DNA of 64,000 nucleotides, from NCBI GenBank assembly GCA_026874595.1, contig CM049315.1:64045389-64109388 (forward strand), in the 5' to 3' direction. Shown here one piece after another: positions 35,301 to 48,742 of the stretch (the first letter of the stretch is position 1; each line of letters opens with the position of its first letter). Under the pieces are notes generated by a model that saw nothing but the letters and a program-made list of their open reading frames with translations, was not told the DNA's origin and ran no database searches. The DNA is from Sipunculus nudus. Its lineage: Eukaryota; Annelida; Sipuncula; Golfingiida; Sipunculidae. The position numbers and the translations under genes were made by a program.

Positions 35301-38300
35301 AGATCGTGAGTTGTGCAAAAATGGCCGTTTAAATTGCAAACGAAGCATTTTAATAGCTTCATCAGGCCATTTAAAACAAGTTACAAACGTCGTTTTTGCC
35401 GAAATAAGCAAGGTTTTCGCTTAATACAAGATCGCAGATTTAAATTGCAAAAGAATCAATTCAGGAGCTTTATTAGGCCATTTAGAACCAGATACCAACG
35501 TCTTTTTCGCCGAAATCAGATCGGTTTTTGCGTAATACAAGACCGTGTTTTGTGCAAAGATCACCGATTTCAACTGCCAAGGAAGCCTTTTAGAAGCTTC
35601 ATCAGGCCATTAAGAACCAGTTAGCAACGTCGTTTTTGCTGAAATCAGCTCGATTTTTTGCGTAATACAAAATCGTGTGTTGTGCAAAGATGACCGATTC
35701 AAACTGCTAAAGAAGCGTTTTAGAAGCTTCATCAGGCCATTGAGAACCAGTTAGAAACGTCTTTTACGCCGAAATCAGCTCGTTTTTTTCGTAATACAAG
35801 ATCGTGATTTGTGCAGAAACGGCTGATTTAAACTGCGATAGAAGCGTTTTAATAGCTTCATTAGGCCATTTAGAAATTGGTAAAAACGTCGCTCTTGCAG
35901 AAATCAGATCGGTTTTCGCGTAATACAACATCGTGTTGTGCAAAATAGAAGATTAAAATTGCAAAAGAAGCAATTCAGAAGCTCCATTAGGCCATTTAGA
36001 ACCGGGTACAAACATCGATCTCGCCGAAATCAGCTAGGTTTTTGGCTAATTCAGGAACGTGTGTTGTGCAAAAATTGCAGATTTCAATTGCAAAAGAAGC
36101 AATTCAGAAGCTTCATTAGGCCGTTTAGAATCAGATACAAACGTCTTTTACGACGAAATCAGCTCGGTTTTTTCGTAATACAAGATCGTGATTTGTGCAG
36201 AAACGGCTAAAATAAACTGCGATAGAAGCGTTTAAATAGCTTCATTAGGCCATTTAGAAATTGTAAAAAACGTCGCTTTTGCTGAAATCAGATCGGTTTT
36301 CGCGTAATACAACATCGTGTTGTGCAAAATAGAAGATTAAAATTGCAAAAGAAGCAATTCAGGAGCTTTATTAGGCCATTTAGAACCAGATACCAACGTC
36401 TTTTTCGCCGAAATCAGATCGGTTTTTGCGTGATACAAGACCGTGTTTTGTGCAAAGATGACCGATTTCAACTGCCAAGGAAGCCTTTTAGAAGCTTCAT
36501 CAGGCCATTAAGAACCAGTTAGCAACGTCGTTTTTGCTGAAATCAGCTCGATTTTTTGCGTAATACAAAATCGTGTGTTGTGCAAAGATGACCGATTTAA
36601 ACTGCTAAAGAAGCGTTTTAGAAGCTTCATCAGGCCATTGAGAACCAGTTAGAAACGTCTTTTACGCCGAAATCAGCTCTTTTTTTTCGTAATACAAGAT
36701 CGTGATTTGTGCAGAAACGGCTGATTTAAACTGCGATAGAAGCGTTTTAATAGCTTCGTTAGGCCATTTAGAAATTGGTAAAAACGTCGCTCTTGCAGAA
36801 ATAAGATCGGTTTTCGCATAATACAACATCGTGTTGTGCAAAATAGAAGATTAAAATTGCAAAAGAAGCAATTCAGAAGCTCCATTAGGCCATTTAGAAC
36901 CGGATACAAACATCGATCTCGCCGAAATCAGCTAGGTTTTTGGCTAATTCAGGAACGTGTGTTGTGCAAAAATTACAGATTTCAATTGCAAAAGAAGCAA
37001 TTCAGAAGCTTCATTAGGCCGTTTTGAATCAGATACAAACGTCTGTTACGACGAAATCAGCTCGGTTTTTTCGTAATACAAGATCGTGATTTGTGCAGAA
37101 ACGGCTAAAATAAACTGCGATAGAAGCATTTAAATAGCTTCATTAGGCCATTTAGAAATTGTTAAAAACGTCGCTTTTGCTGAAATCAGATCGGTTTTCG
37201 CGTAATACAACATCGTGTTGTGCAAAATAGAAGATTAAAATTGCAAAAGAAGCAATTCAGAAGCTCCATTAGGCCATTTAGAACCGGGTACCAACATCGA
37301 TCTCGCCGAAATCAGCTAGGTTTTTGGCTAATTCAGGAACGTGTGTTGTGCAAAAATTACAGATTTCAATTGCAAAAGAAGCAATTCAGAAGCTTCATTA
37401 AGCCGTTTAGAATCAGATACAAACGTCTTTTACGACGAAATCAGCTCGGTTTTTTCGTAATACAAGATCGTGATTTGTGCAGAAACGGCTAATATAAACT
37501 GCGATAGAAGCGTTTAAATAGCTTCATTATGCCATTTAGAAATTGTTAAAAACGTCGCTTTTGCTGAAATCAGATCGGTTTTCGCTTAGTACAAGATCGT
37601 CTTGAGCAAAAGAGAAGATTAAAATTGCAAAAGAAGCAATTCAGAAGCTCCATTAGGCCATTTAGAACCGGGTACAAACATCGATCTCGCCGAAATCAGC
37701 TAGGTTTTTCCCTAATTCATGATCGTGTGTTGGGCAAAAATTGCAGATTTAAATTGCAAAAGAAGCAATTCAGAAACTTTATTAGGCCGTTGAGAATCAG
37801 ATACAAACGTCTTTTACGCCGAAATAAGCTCGGTTTTTGCGTAATTCAAAATCGTCTATTGTGCAAAGATGACCGATTTAAACTGCTAAAGAAGCGTTTT
37901 AGAAGCTTCATCAGGCAATTAAGAAGTTAGAAACGTCGTTTTTGCTAAAATCAGCTCGATTTTTTATCGTAATATAAGATGGTGTTTGTCCAAAGATGAC
38001 CGATTTAAACTGCAAAAGAAGAGTTTAAGAAGCTTCAATAGGCCACTTCAAACCAGTTACAAAGATCTTTTTTGCCGAAATCGACTCGGTTTTGCGTTAT
38101 AATAGATCATGATCCGTGCAAAAATGGTCAGTTTAAACTGCGAAAGAAGCGTTTCAGAAACTTCATTAGGCGACTTAAAACCCGTTACAATCGTCGTTTT
38201 CGTCGCAATCAGCTCGGTTTTCGCGTACTACAAGATCGTGTGTTGTGCAAAAATGTCCGTTCAAATTGCAAATGAAGCGTTTTAATAGCTTCATCAGGCC

Positions 38301-38699
38301 ATTTAAAACAAGTTAAAACGTCGTTTTTGCCGAAATCAGCTCGGTTTTCGCTTTAAACAAGATCGTGTCTTGTGCAATGATCACCGATTTAAACTGTGAA
38401 AGAAGAAAGAAGCGTTTCAGAAGCTTCATCAGGCCATTAAGAACCAGTTAGAAACGTCGTTTTTGCTGAAATCAGCTCGATTTTTTTTTGCGTAATGCAA
38501 GATCGTGTTTGTGCAAATATTGCAGATTTAAATTGCAAATGAATCAATTCAGGAGCTTTATTAGGCCATTTAAAACCAGATACCAACGTCTTTTCCGCCG
38601 AAATCAGCTCGGTTTTTGCGTAATACAAGACCGTGTTTTTGTGCAAAGATGACCGATTTAAACTGCCAAGGAAGCCTTTTAGAAGCTTCATCAGGCCAT
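32301..38699. repeat. 8.48-kb-spaced segmental repeat, copy B
   Basis: Near-identical to 23,826-30,222. Differences are few, such as catgaggcc at about 33,551 and tgggcaaaaattg at about 37,730. The left border lies inside a homologous aatcagct, in monomer register, as expected for unequal exchange. Confidence 0.85.
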
Positions 38700-39371
38700 C
38701 AAAAACCAGTTAGTAACGTCGTTTTTGCTGAAATCAGCTCGATTTTTTGCGTAATACAAAATCGTGTGTTGTGCAAAGATGACCGATTTAAACTGCTAAA
38801 GAAGCGTTTTAGAAGCTTCATCAGGCCATTAAGAACCAGTTAGAAACGTCTTTTACGCCGAAATCAGCTCTTTTTTTCGTAATACATGATCGTGATTTGT
38901 GCAGAAACGGCTGATTTAAACTGCGATAGAAGCGTTTTAATAGCTTCATTAGGCCATTTAGAAATTGGTAAAAACGTCGCTCTTGCTGAAATCAGATCGG
39001 TTTTCGCGTAATACAACATCGTGTTGTGCAAAATAGAAGATTAAAATTGCAAAAGAAGCAATTCAGAAGCTCCATTAGGCCATTTAGAACCGGATACAAA
39101 CATCCATCTCGCCGAAATCAGCTAGGTTTTTGGCTAATTCAGGAACGTGTGTTGTGCAAAAATTACAGATTTCAATTGCAAAAGAAACAATTCAGAAGCT
39201 TCATTAAGCCGTTTAGAATCAAATACAAACGTCTTTTACGACGAAATCAGCTCGGTTTTTTCCTAATACAAGATCGTGATTTGTGCAGAAACGGCTAATA
39301 TAAACTGCGATAGAAGCGTTTAAATAGCTTCATTATGCCATTTAGAAATTGTTAAAAACGTCGCTTTTGCT
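37566..39371. repeat. P1 block (1,806 bp, 14 monomers)
   Basis: The order is C-D2-A2-F-G-H-A-E-A3-A-B-C-D-B'. It is followed directly by P2, which is the same series with one extra A monomer. The first C border reads gatcgtcttgagc, shared with 29.1 kb. Copied at about 48,633-50,438. Confidence 0.82.
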
Positions 39372-41312
39372 GAAATCAGATCGGTTTTCGCTTAGTACAA
39401 GATCGTGTTGAGCAAAAGAGAAGATTAAAATTGCAAAAGAAGCAATTCAGAAGCTCCATTAGGCCATTTAGAACCGGGTACAAACATCGATCTCGCCGAA
39501 ATCAGCTAGGTTTTTCCCTAATTCATGATCGTGTGTTGTGCAAAAATTGCAGATTTAAATTGCAAAAGAAGCAATTCAGAAACTTTATTAGGCCGTTGAG
39601 AATCAGATACAAACGTCTTTTACGCCGAAATTAGCTCGGTTTTTGCGTAATACAAGATCGTGTTTTGTGCAAAGATGACCGATTTAAACTGCGAAAGAAG
39701 CGTTTTAAAAGCTTCATCAGGCCATTAAGAACCAGTTAGCAACGTCGTTTTTGCTGAAATCAGTTCGGTTTTTTTTGCGTAATTCAAAATCGTCTATTGT
39801 GCAAAGATGACCGATTTAAACTGCTAAAGAAGCGTTTTAGAAGCTTCATCAGGCAATTAAGAAGTTAGAAACGTCGTTTTTGCTAAAATCAGCTCGATTT
39901 TTTAGCGTAATATAAGATGGTGTTTGTCCAAAGATGACCGATTTAAACTGCAAAAGAAGAGTTTAAGAAGCTTCAATAGGCCACTTCAAACCAGTTACAA
40001 AGATCTTTTTTGCCGAAATCGACTCGGTTTTGCGTTATAATAGATCATGATCCGTGCAAAAATGGTCAGTTTAAACTGCGAAAGAAGCGTTTCAGAAACT
40101 TCATTAGGCGACTTAAAACCCGTTACAATCGTCGTTTTCGTCGCAATCAGCTCGGTTTTCGCGTACTACAAGATCGTGTGTTGTGCAAAAATGTCCGTTC
40201 AAATTGCAAATGAAGCGTTTTAATAGCTTCATCAGGCCATTTAAAACAAGTTACAAACGTCGTTTTTGCCGATATCAGCTCGGTTTTCGCTTTAAACAAG
40301 ATCGTGTCTTGTGCAATGATCACCGATTTAAACTGTGAAAGAAGAAAGAAGCGTTTCAGAAGCTTCATCAGGCCATTAAGAACCAGTTAGAAACGTCGTT
40401 TTTGCTGAAATCAGCTCGATTTTTTTTTTTGCGTAATGCAAGATCGTGTTTGTGCAAATATTGCAGATTTAAATTGCAAATGAATCAATTCAGGAGCTTT
40501 ATTAGGCCATTTAAAACCAGATACCAACGTCTTTTCCGCCGAAATCAGCTCGGTTTTTGCGTAATACAAGACCGTGTTTTTGTGCAAAGATGACCGATTT
40601 AAACTGCCAAGGAAGCCTTTTAGAAGCTTCATCAGGCCATCAAAAACCAGTTAGTAACGTCGTTTTTGCTGAAATCAGCTCGATTTTTTGCGTAATACAA
40701 AATCGTGTGTTGTGCAAAGATGACCGATTTAAACTGCTAAAGAAGCGTTTTAGAAGCTTCATCAGGCCATTAAGAACCAGTTAGAAACGTCTTTTACGCC
40801 GAAATCAGCTCTTTTTTTCGTAATACATGATCGTGATTTGTGCAGAAACGGCTGATTTAAACTGCGATAGAAGCGTTTTAATAGCTTCATTAGGCCATTT
40901 AGAAATTGGTAAAAACGTCGCTCTTGCTGAAATCAGATCGGTTTTCGCGTAATACAACATCGTGTTGTGCAAAATAGAAGATTAAAATTGCAAAAGAAGC
41001 AATTCAGAAGCTCCATTAGGCCATTTAGAACCGGATACAAACATCCATCTCGCCGAAATCAGCTAGGTTTTTGACTAATTCAGGAACGTGTGTTGTGCAA
41101 AAATTACAGATTTCAATTGCAAAAGAAGCAATTCAGAAGCTTCATTAGGAAGTTTAGAATCAGATACAAACGTCTTTTACGACGAAATCAGCTCCGTTTT
41201 TTCCTAATACAAGATCGTGATTTGTGCAGAAACGGCTAATATAAACTGCGATAGAAGCGTTTAAATAGCTTCATTAGGCCATTTAGAAATTGTTAAAAAC
41301 GTCGCTCTTGCT
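39372..41312. repeat. P2 block (1,941 bp, 15 monomers)
   Basis: C-D2-A-A2-F-G-H-A-E-A3-A-B-C-D-B', a tandem duplicate of P1 with an additional A. Late variants ttgactaattc and taggaagtttag distinguish its C and D. Copied at about 50,439-52,378. Confidence 0.82.
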
Positions 41313-41372
41313 GAAATCAGATCGGTTTTCGCGTAGTACAAGATCGTGTCTTGTGCAATGATCACCGATTTA

Positions 41373-43574
41373 AACTACCAAGGAAGCCTTTTAGAAGCTT
41401 CATCAGGCCATTAAGAACCAGTTAGCAACGTCGTTTTTGCTGAAATCAGCTCGATTTTTTGCGTAATACAAAATCGTGTGTTGTGCAAAGATGACCGATT
41501 TAAACTGCTTAAGAAGCGTTTTAGAAGCTTCATCAGGCCATTGAGAACCAGTTAGAAACGTCTTTTACGCCGAAATCAGCTCGTTTTTTTCGTAAAACAA
41601 GATCGTGATTTGTGCAGAAACGGCTGATTTAAACTGCGATAGAAGCGTTTTAATAGCTTCATTAGGCCATTTAGAAATTGGTAAAATCGTCGCTCTTGCT
41701 GAAATCAGATCGGTTTTTGCGTAATACAAGATCGTGTTTTGTGCAAAGATGACCGATTTAAACTGCAAAAGAAGCGTTTTAGAAGCTTCATCAGGCCACT
41801 AAGAACCAGTTAGAAACGTCTTTTACGCCGAAATCAGCTCGTTTTTTTCGTAATACAAGATCGTGATTTGTGCAGAAACGGCTGATTTAAACTGCAATAG
41901 AAGCGTTTTAATAGCTTCATTAGGCCATTTAGAAATTGGTAAAAACGTCGCTCTTGCTGAAATCAGATCGGTTTTCGCGTAATACAACATCGTGTTGTGC
42001 AAAATAGAAGATTAAAATTGCAAAAGAAGCAATTCAGAAGCTCCATTAGGCCATTTAGAACCGGGTACAAACATCGATCTCGCCGAAATCAGCTAGGTTT
42101 TTGCCTAATTCATGCTCGTGTGTTGTGCAAAAATTGCACATTTAAATTGCAAAAGAAGCAATTCAGAAGCTTCATTGGGCCGTTTAGAACCAGATACAAA
42201 CATCTTTTACGCCGAAATCAGCTCGGTTTTTGCGTAATACAAAATCGTGTGTTGTGCAAAGATGACCGATTTAAACTGGGAAAGAAGCGATTCAATAGCT
42301 TTATTAGTCGACTTAAAACCCGTTACAACCGTCGTTTTCGCTGAAATAAGCTCGGTTTTTGCGTAGTACAAGATCGTGTGTTGGGCAAATATCACCGATT
42401 TAAACTGCGAGAGAAGAGATTCAATAGCTTCATAAGGCGACTTATAACCCGTTATAACCGTCGTTTTCGCCGAAATAAGCTCGGTTTTTGCGTAGTACAA
42501 GATCGTGTGTTGGGCAAATATCACCGATTAAAACTGCTAAATAAGCATTTTAGAAACTTCATCAGGCCATTAAGAACCAGTTAGAAACGGCGTTTTTGCT
42601 GAAATCAGCTCGATTTTTTTAGCGTAATATAAGATCGTGTTTGTGCAAAAATGACCGATTTAAACTGCAAAAGAAGAGTTTAAGAAGCTTCAATAGGCCA
42701 CTTCAAACCAGTTACAAAGATCTTTTTTGCCGAAATCGACTCGGATTTTGCGTTATAATAGATCATGATTTGTGCAGAAATGGCCAGTTTAAACTGCGAA
42801 AGAAGCGTTTCAGAAACTTCATTAGGCGACTTAAAACCCGTTACAAAAGTCGTTTTCGCCGCAGTCAGCTCGGTTTTCGAGTACTACAAGATCGTGAGTT
42901 GTGCAAAAATGGCCGTTTAAATTGCAAATGAAGCGTTTTAATAGCTTCATCAGGCCATTTAAAACAAGTTACAAACGTCGTTTTTGCCGAAATCAGCAAG
43001 GTTTTCGCTTAATACAAGATCGCAGATTTAAATTGCAAAAGAATCAATTCAGGAGCTTTATTAGGCCATTTAGAACCAGATACCAATGTCTTTTTCGCCG
43101 AAATCAGATCGGTTTTTGCGTAATACAAGACCGTGTTTTGTGCAAAGATGACCGATTTCAACTGCCAAGGAAGCCTTTTAGAAGCTTCATCAGGCCATTA
43201 AGAACCAGTTAGCAACGTCGTTTTTGCTGAAATCAGCTCGATTTTTTGCGTAATACAAAATCGTGTGTTGTGCAAAGATGACCGATTTAAACTGCAAAAG
43301 AAGAGTTTAAGAAGCTTCAATAGGCCACTTGAAACCAGTTACAAAGATCTTTTTTGCCGAAATCGACTCGGTTTTTGCGTTATAATAGATCATGATCCGT
43401 GCAAAAATGGTCAGTTTAAACTGCGAAAGAAGCGTTTCAGAAACTTCATTAGGCGACTTAAAACCCGTTACAATCGTCGTTTTCGTCGCAATCAGCTCGG
43501 TTTTCGCGTACAACAAGATCGTGTGTTGTGCAAAAATGGCCGTTCAAATTGCAAATGAAGCGTTTTAATAGCTT
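41373..43574. repeat. A-A-B-A-B-C-D-I-I'-K-F-G-H-E-A-F-G block, copy 2
   Basis: Matches 30,184 onward at offset 11,189 bp. It is entered by a switch from an H/A-type left half (tgcaatgatcacc) to an A3-type right half (actaccaagg) within gatttaaact near 41,366-41,375. Unlike copy 1, it continues through G into H at 43,575. Confidence 0.82.
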
Positions 43575-46500
43575 CATCAGGCCATTTAAAACAAGTTACA
43601 AACGTCGTTTTTGCCGAAATCAGCTCGGTTTTCGCTTTAAACAAGATCGTGTCTTGTGCAATGATCACCGATTTAAACTGTGAAAGAAGCGTTTTAGAAG
43701 CTTCATCAGGCCATTAAGAACCAGTTAGAAACGTCGTTTTTGCTGAAATCAGCTCGATTTTTTTTGCGTAATGCAAGATCGTGTTTGTGCAAATATTGCA
43801 GATTTAAATTGCAAAAGAATCAATTCAGGAGCTTTATTAGGCCTTTAAAACCAGATACCAACGTCTTTTCCGCCGAAATCAGCTCGGTTTTTGCGTAATA
43901 CAAGACCGTGTTTTGTGCAAAGATGACCGATTTAAACTGCCAAGGAAGCCTTTTAGAAGCTTCATCAGGCCATCAAAAACCAGTTAGTAACGTCGTTTTT
44001 GCTGAAATCAGCTCGATTTTTTGCGTAATACAAAATCGTGTGTTGTGCAAAGATGACCGATTTAAACTGCTAAAGAAGCGTTTTAGAAGCTTCATCAGGC
44101 CATTAAGAACCAGTTAGAAACGTCTTTTACGCCGAAATCAGCTCTTTTTTTGTTATACATGATCGTGATTTGTGCACAAACGGCTGATTTAAACTGCGAT
44201 AGAAGCGTTTTAATAGCTTCATTAGGCCATTTAGAAATTGGTAAAAACGTCGCTCTTGCTGAAATCAGATCGGTTTTCGCGTAATACAACATCGTGTTGT
44301 GCAAAATAGAAGATTAAAATTGCAAAAGAAGCAATTCAGAAGCTCCATTAGGCCATTTAGAACCGGATACAAACATCCATCTCGCCGAAATCAGCTAGGT
44401 TTTTGGCTAATTCAGGAACGTGTGTTGTGCAAAAATTACAGATTTCAATTGCAAAAGAAGCAATTCAGAAGCTTCATTAGGCCGTTTAGAATCAGATACA
44501 AACGTCTTTTACGACGAAATCAGCTCGGTTTTTTCCTAATACAAGATCGTGATTTGTGCAGACACGGCTAATATAAACTGCGATAGAAGCGTTTAAATAG
44601 CTTCATTAGGCCATTTAGAAATTGTTAAAAACGTCGCTCTTGGTGAAATCAGATCGGTTTTCGCGTAGTACAAGATCGTGTCTTGTGCAATGATCACCGA
44701 TTTAAACTGCGAAAGAAGCCTTTTAGAAGCTTCATCAGGCCATTAAGAACCCGTTAGAAACGTCGTTTTTGCTGAAATCAGCTCGATTTTTTTGCGTAAT
44801 GCAAGATCGTGTTTGTGCAAATATTGCAGATTTAAATTGTAAAAGAATCAATTCAGGAGCTTTATTAGACCATTTAGATCCAGATACCAACGTCTTTTTC
44901 GCCGAAATCAGCTCGTTTTTGCGTAATACAAGACCGTGTTTTGTGCAAAGATGACCGATTTAAACTGCCAAGGAAGCCTTTTAGAAGCTTCATCAGGCCA
45001 TTAAGAACCAGTTAGCAACGTCGTTTTTGCTGAAATCAGCTCGATTTTTTGCGTAATACAAAATCGTGTGTTGTGCAAAGATGACCGATTTAAACTGCTT
45101 AAGAAGCGTTTTAGAAGCTTCATCAGGCCATTGAGAACCAGTTAGAAACGTCTTTTACGCCGAAATCAGCTCGTTTTTTTCGTAATACAAGATCGTGATT
45201 TGTGCAGAAACGGCTGATTTAAACTGCGATAGAAGCGTTTTAATAGCTTCATTAGGCCATTTAGAAATTGGTAAAATCGTCGCTCTTGCTGAAATCAGAT
45301 CGGTTTTTGCGTAATACAACATCGTGTTGTGCAAAATAGAAGATTAAAATTGCAAAAGAAGCAATTCAGAAGCTCCATTAGGCCATTTAGAACCGGGTAC
45401 AAACATCGATCTCGCCGAAATCAGATAGGTTTTTGCCTAATTCAGGAACGTGTGTTGTGCAAAAATTACAGATTTAAATTGCAAAATAAGCAATACAGAA
45501 GCTCCATTAGGCCATTTAGAACCGGGTACAAACATCGATCTCGCCGAAATCAGCTAGGTTTTTGCCTAATTCATGATCGTGTGTTGTGCAAAAATTGCAG
45601 ATTTAAATTGCAAAAGAAGCAATTCAGAAGCTTCATTAGGCCGTTTAGAACCAGATACAAACATCTTTTACGCCGAAATCAGCTCGGTTTTTGCGTAATA
45701 CAAAATCGTGTGTTGTGCAAAGATGACCGATTTAAACTGGGAAAGAAGCGATTCAATAGCTTTATTAGTCGACTTAAAACCCGTTACAACCGTCGTTTTC
45801 GCTGAAATAAGCTCGGTTTTTGCGTAGTACAAGATCGTGTGTTGGGCAAATATCACCGATTTAAACTGCGAGAGAAGAGATTCAATAGCTTCATAAGGCG
45901 ACTTATAACCCGTTACAACCGTCGTTTTCGCCGAAATAAGCTCGGTTTTTGCGTAGTACAAGATCGTGTGTTGGGCAAATATCACCGATTAAAACTGCTA
46001 AATAAGCATTTTAGAAACTTCATCAGGCCATTAAGAACCAGTTAGAAACGGCGTTTTTGCTGAAATCAGCTCCATTTTTTTAGCGTCATATAAGATCGTG
46101 TTTGTGCAAAATTGACCGATTTAAACTGCAAAAGAAGAGTTTAAGAAGCTTCAATAGGCCACTTAAAACCAGTTACAAAGATCTTTTTTGCCGAAATCGA
46201 CTCGGTTTTTGCGTTATAATAGATCATGATCCGTGCAAAAATGGTCAGTTTAAACTGCGAAAGAAGCGTTTCAGAAACTTCTTTAGGCGACTTAAAACCC
46301 GTTACAATCGTCGTTTTCGTCGCAATCAGCTCGATTTTTTTGCGTAATGCAAGATCGTGTTTGTGCAAATATTGCAGATTTAAATTGTAAAAGAATCAAT
46401 TCAGGAGCTTTATTAGACCATTTAGATCCAGATACCAACGTCTTTTTCGCAGAAATCAGCTCGTTTTTGCGTAATACAAGACCGTGTTTTGTGCAAAGAT

Positions 46501-47039
46501 GACCGATTTAAACTGCCAAGGAAGCCTTTTAGAAGCTTCATCAAGCCATTAAGAACCAGTTAGCAACGTCGCTCTTGCTGAAATCAGATCGATTTTTTGC
46601 GTAATACAAAATCGTGTGTTGTGCAAAGATGACCGATTTAAACTGCTTAAGAAGCGTTTTAGAAGCTTCATCAGGCCATTGAGAACCAGTTAGAAACGTC
46701 TTTTACGCCGAAATCAGCTCGTTTTTTTCGTAATACAAGATCGTGATTTGTGCAGAAACGGCTGATTTAAACTGCGATAGAAGCGTTTTAATAGCTTCAT
46801 TAGGCCATTTAGAAATTGGTAAAATCGTCGCTCTTGCTGAAATCAGATCGGTTTTTGCGTAATACAAGATCGTGTTTTGTGCAAAGATGACCGATTTAAA
46901 CTGCTAAAGAAGCGTTTTAGAAGCTTCATCAGGCCACTAAGAACCAGTTAGAAACGTCTTTTACGCCGAAATCAGCTCGTTTTTTTCGTAATACAAGATC
47001 GTGATTTGTGCAGAAACGGCTGATTTAAACTGCGATAGA
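43575..47039. repeat. 27-mer HOR, copy V0
   Basis: Matches V1 (54,641-58,105) at offset 11,066 bp: H-A-E-A3-A-B-C-D-B'-A-E-A-A-B-C-C-D-I-I'-K-F-G-E-A-A-B-A. The C-C pair (45.4-45.6 kb) is unusual because C is otherwise followed by D. The unit is single in this super-repeat copy. Confidence 0.84.
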
Positions 47040-47206
47040 AGCGTTTTAATAGCTTCGTTAGGCCATTTAGAAATTGGTAAAAACGTCGCTCTTGCAGAAA
47101 TAAGATCGGTTTTCGCATAATACAACATCGTGTTGTGCAAAATAGAAGATTAAAATTGCAAAAGAAGCAATTCAGAAGCTCCATTAGGCCATTTAGAACC
47201 GGATAC

Positions 47207-48742
47207 AAACATCGATCTCGCCGAAATCAGCTAGGTTTTTGGCTAATTCAGGAACGTGTGTTGTGCAAAAATTACAGATTTCAATTGCAAAAGAAGCAAT
47301 TCAGAAGCTTCATTAGGCCGTTTTGAATCAGATACAAACGTCTGTTACGACGAAATCAGCTCGGTTTTTTCGTAATACAAGATCGTGATTTGTGCAGAAA
47401 CGGCTAAAATAAACTGCGATAGAAGCATTTAAATAGCTTCATTAGGCCATTTAGAAATTGTTAAAAACGTCGCTTTTGCTGAAATCAGATCGGTTTTCGC
47501 GTAATACAACATCGTGTTGTGCAAAATAGAAGATTAAAATTGCAAAAGAAGCAATTCAGAAGCTCCATTAGGCCATTTAGAACCGGGTACCAACATCGAT
47601 CTCGCCGAAATCAGCTAGGTTTTTGGCTAATTCAGGAACGTGTGTTGTGCAAAAATTACAGATTTCAATTGCAAAAGAAGCAATTCAGAAGCTTCATTAA
47701 GCCGTTTAGAATCAGATACAAACGTCTTTTACGACGAAATCAGCTCGGTTTTTTCGTAATACAAGATCGTGATTTGTGCAGAAACGGCTAATATAAACTG
47801 CAATAGAAGCGTTTAAATAGCTTCATTATGCCATTTAGAAATTGTTAAAAACGTCGCTTTTGCTGAAATCAGATCGGTTTTCGCTTAGTACAAGATCGTG
47901 TTGAGCAAAAGAGAAGATTAAAATTGCAAAAGAAGCAATTCAGAAGCTCCATTAGGCCATTTAGAACCGGGTACAAACATCGATCTCGCCGAAATCAGCT
48001 AGGTTTTTGGCTAATTCAGGAACGTGTGTTGTGCAAAAATTACAGATTTCAATTGCAAAAGAAGCAATTCAGAAGCTTCATTAGGCCGTTTTGAATCAGA
48101 TACAAACGTCTGTTACGACGAAATCAGCTCGGTTTTTTCGTAATACAAGATCGTGATTTGTGCAGAAACGGCTAAAATAAACTGCGATAGAAGCATTTAA
48201 ATAGCTTCATTAGGCCATTTAGAAATTGTTAAAAACGTCGCTTTTGCTGAAATCAGATCGGTTTTCGCGTAATACAACATCGTGTTGTGCAAAATAGAAG
48301 ATTAAAATTGCAAAAGAAGCAATTCAGAAGCTCCATTAGGCCATTTAGAACCGGGTACCAACATCGATCTCGCCGAAATCAGCTAGGTTTTTGGCTAATT
48401 CAGGAACGTGTGTTGTGCAAAAATTACAGATTTCAATTGCAAAAGAAGCAATTCAGAAGCTTCATTAAGCCGTTTAGAATCAGATACAAACGTCTTTTAC
48501 GACGAAATCAGCTCGGTTTTTTCGTAATACAAGATCGTGATTTGTGCAGAAACGGCTAATATAAACTGCGATAGAAGCGTTTAAATAGCTTCATTATGCC
48601 ATTTAGAAATTGTTAAAAACGTCGCTTTTGCTGAAATCAGATCGGTTTTCGCTTAGTACAAGATCGTGTTGAGCAAAAGAGAAGATTAAAATTGCAAAAG
48701 AAGCAATTCAGAAGCTCCATTAGGCCATTTAGAACCGGGTAC
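47207..48742. repeat. 768-bp tandem duplication (2 x 6 monomers)
   Basis: Two copies of D-B'-C-D-B'-C, 768 bp apart, for example the rare ccgttttgaatcag at 47,318 and 48,086, and cgtctgttacg downstream of each. The matching place in super-repeat copy 1 (about 37.0 kb) has one copy, which explains why offsets change from 10,299 to 11,067 bp here. Confidence 0.85.

Larger units (their letters stand above)
36908..47974. repeat. 11.07-kb super-repeat, copy 1
   Basis: About 86 monomers. It matches 47,975-58,105 at an offset of 11,066-11,067 bp over about 10.1 kb, up to about 47,039. From about 46,960 to 47,974 the sequence instead resembles 36,66x-37,67x (offset 10,299 bp), which closes the tandem period. 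Confidence 0.85.

Noticed and set aside
45329-45805. 158-codon open frame (also at 56,395 and 59,876) as a protein gene
   Set aside because: It is a run of near-identical 43-codon repeats set by 129-bp monomers, the opposite strand is open too, the start is an internal ATG of the satellite, and related monomers carry stops and length changes. No domain is recognisable.
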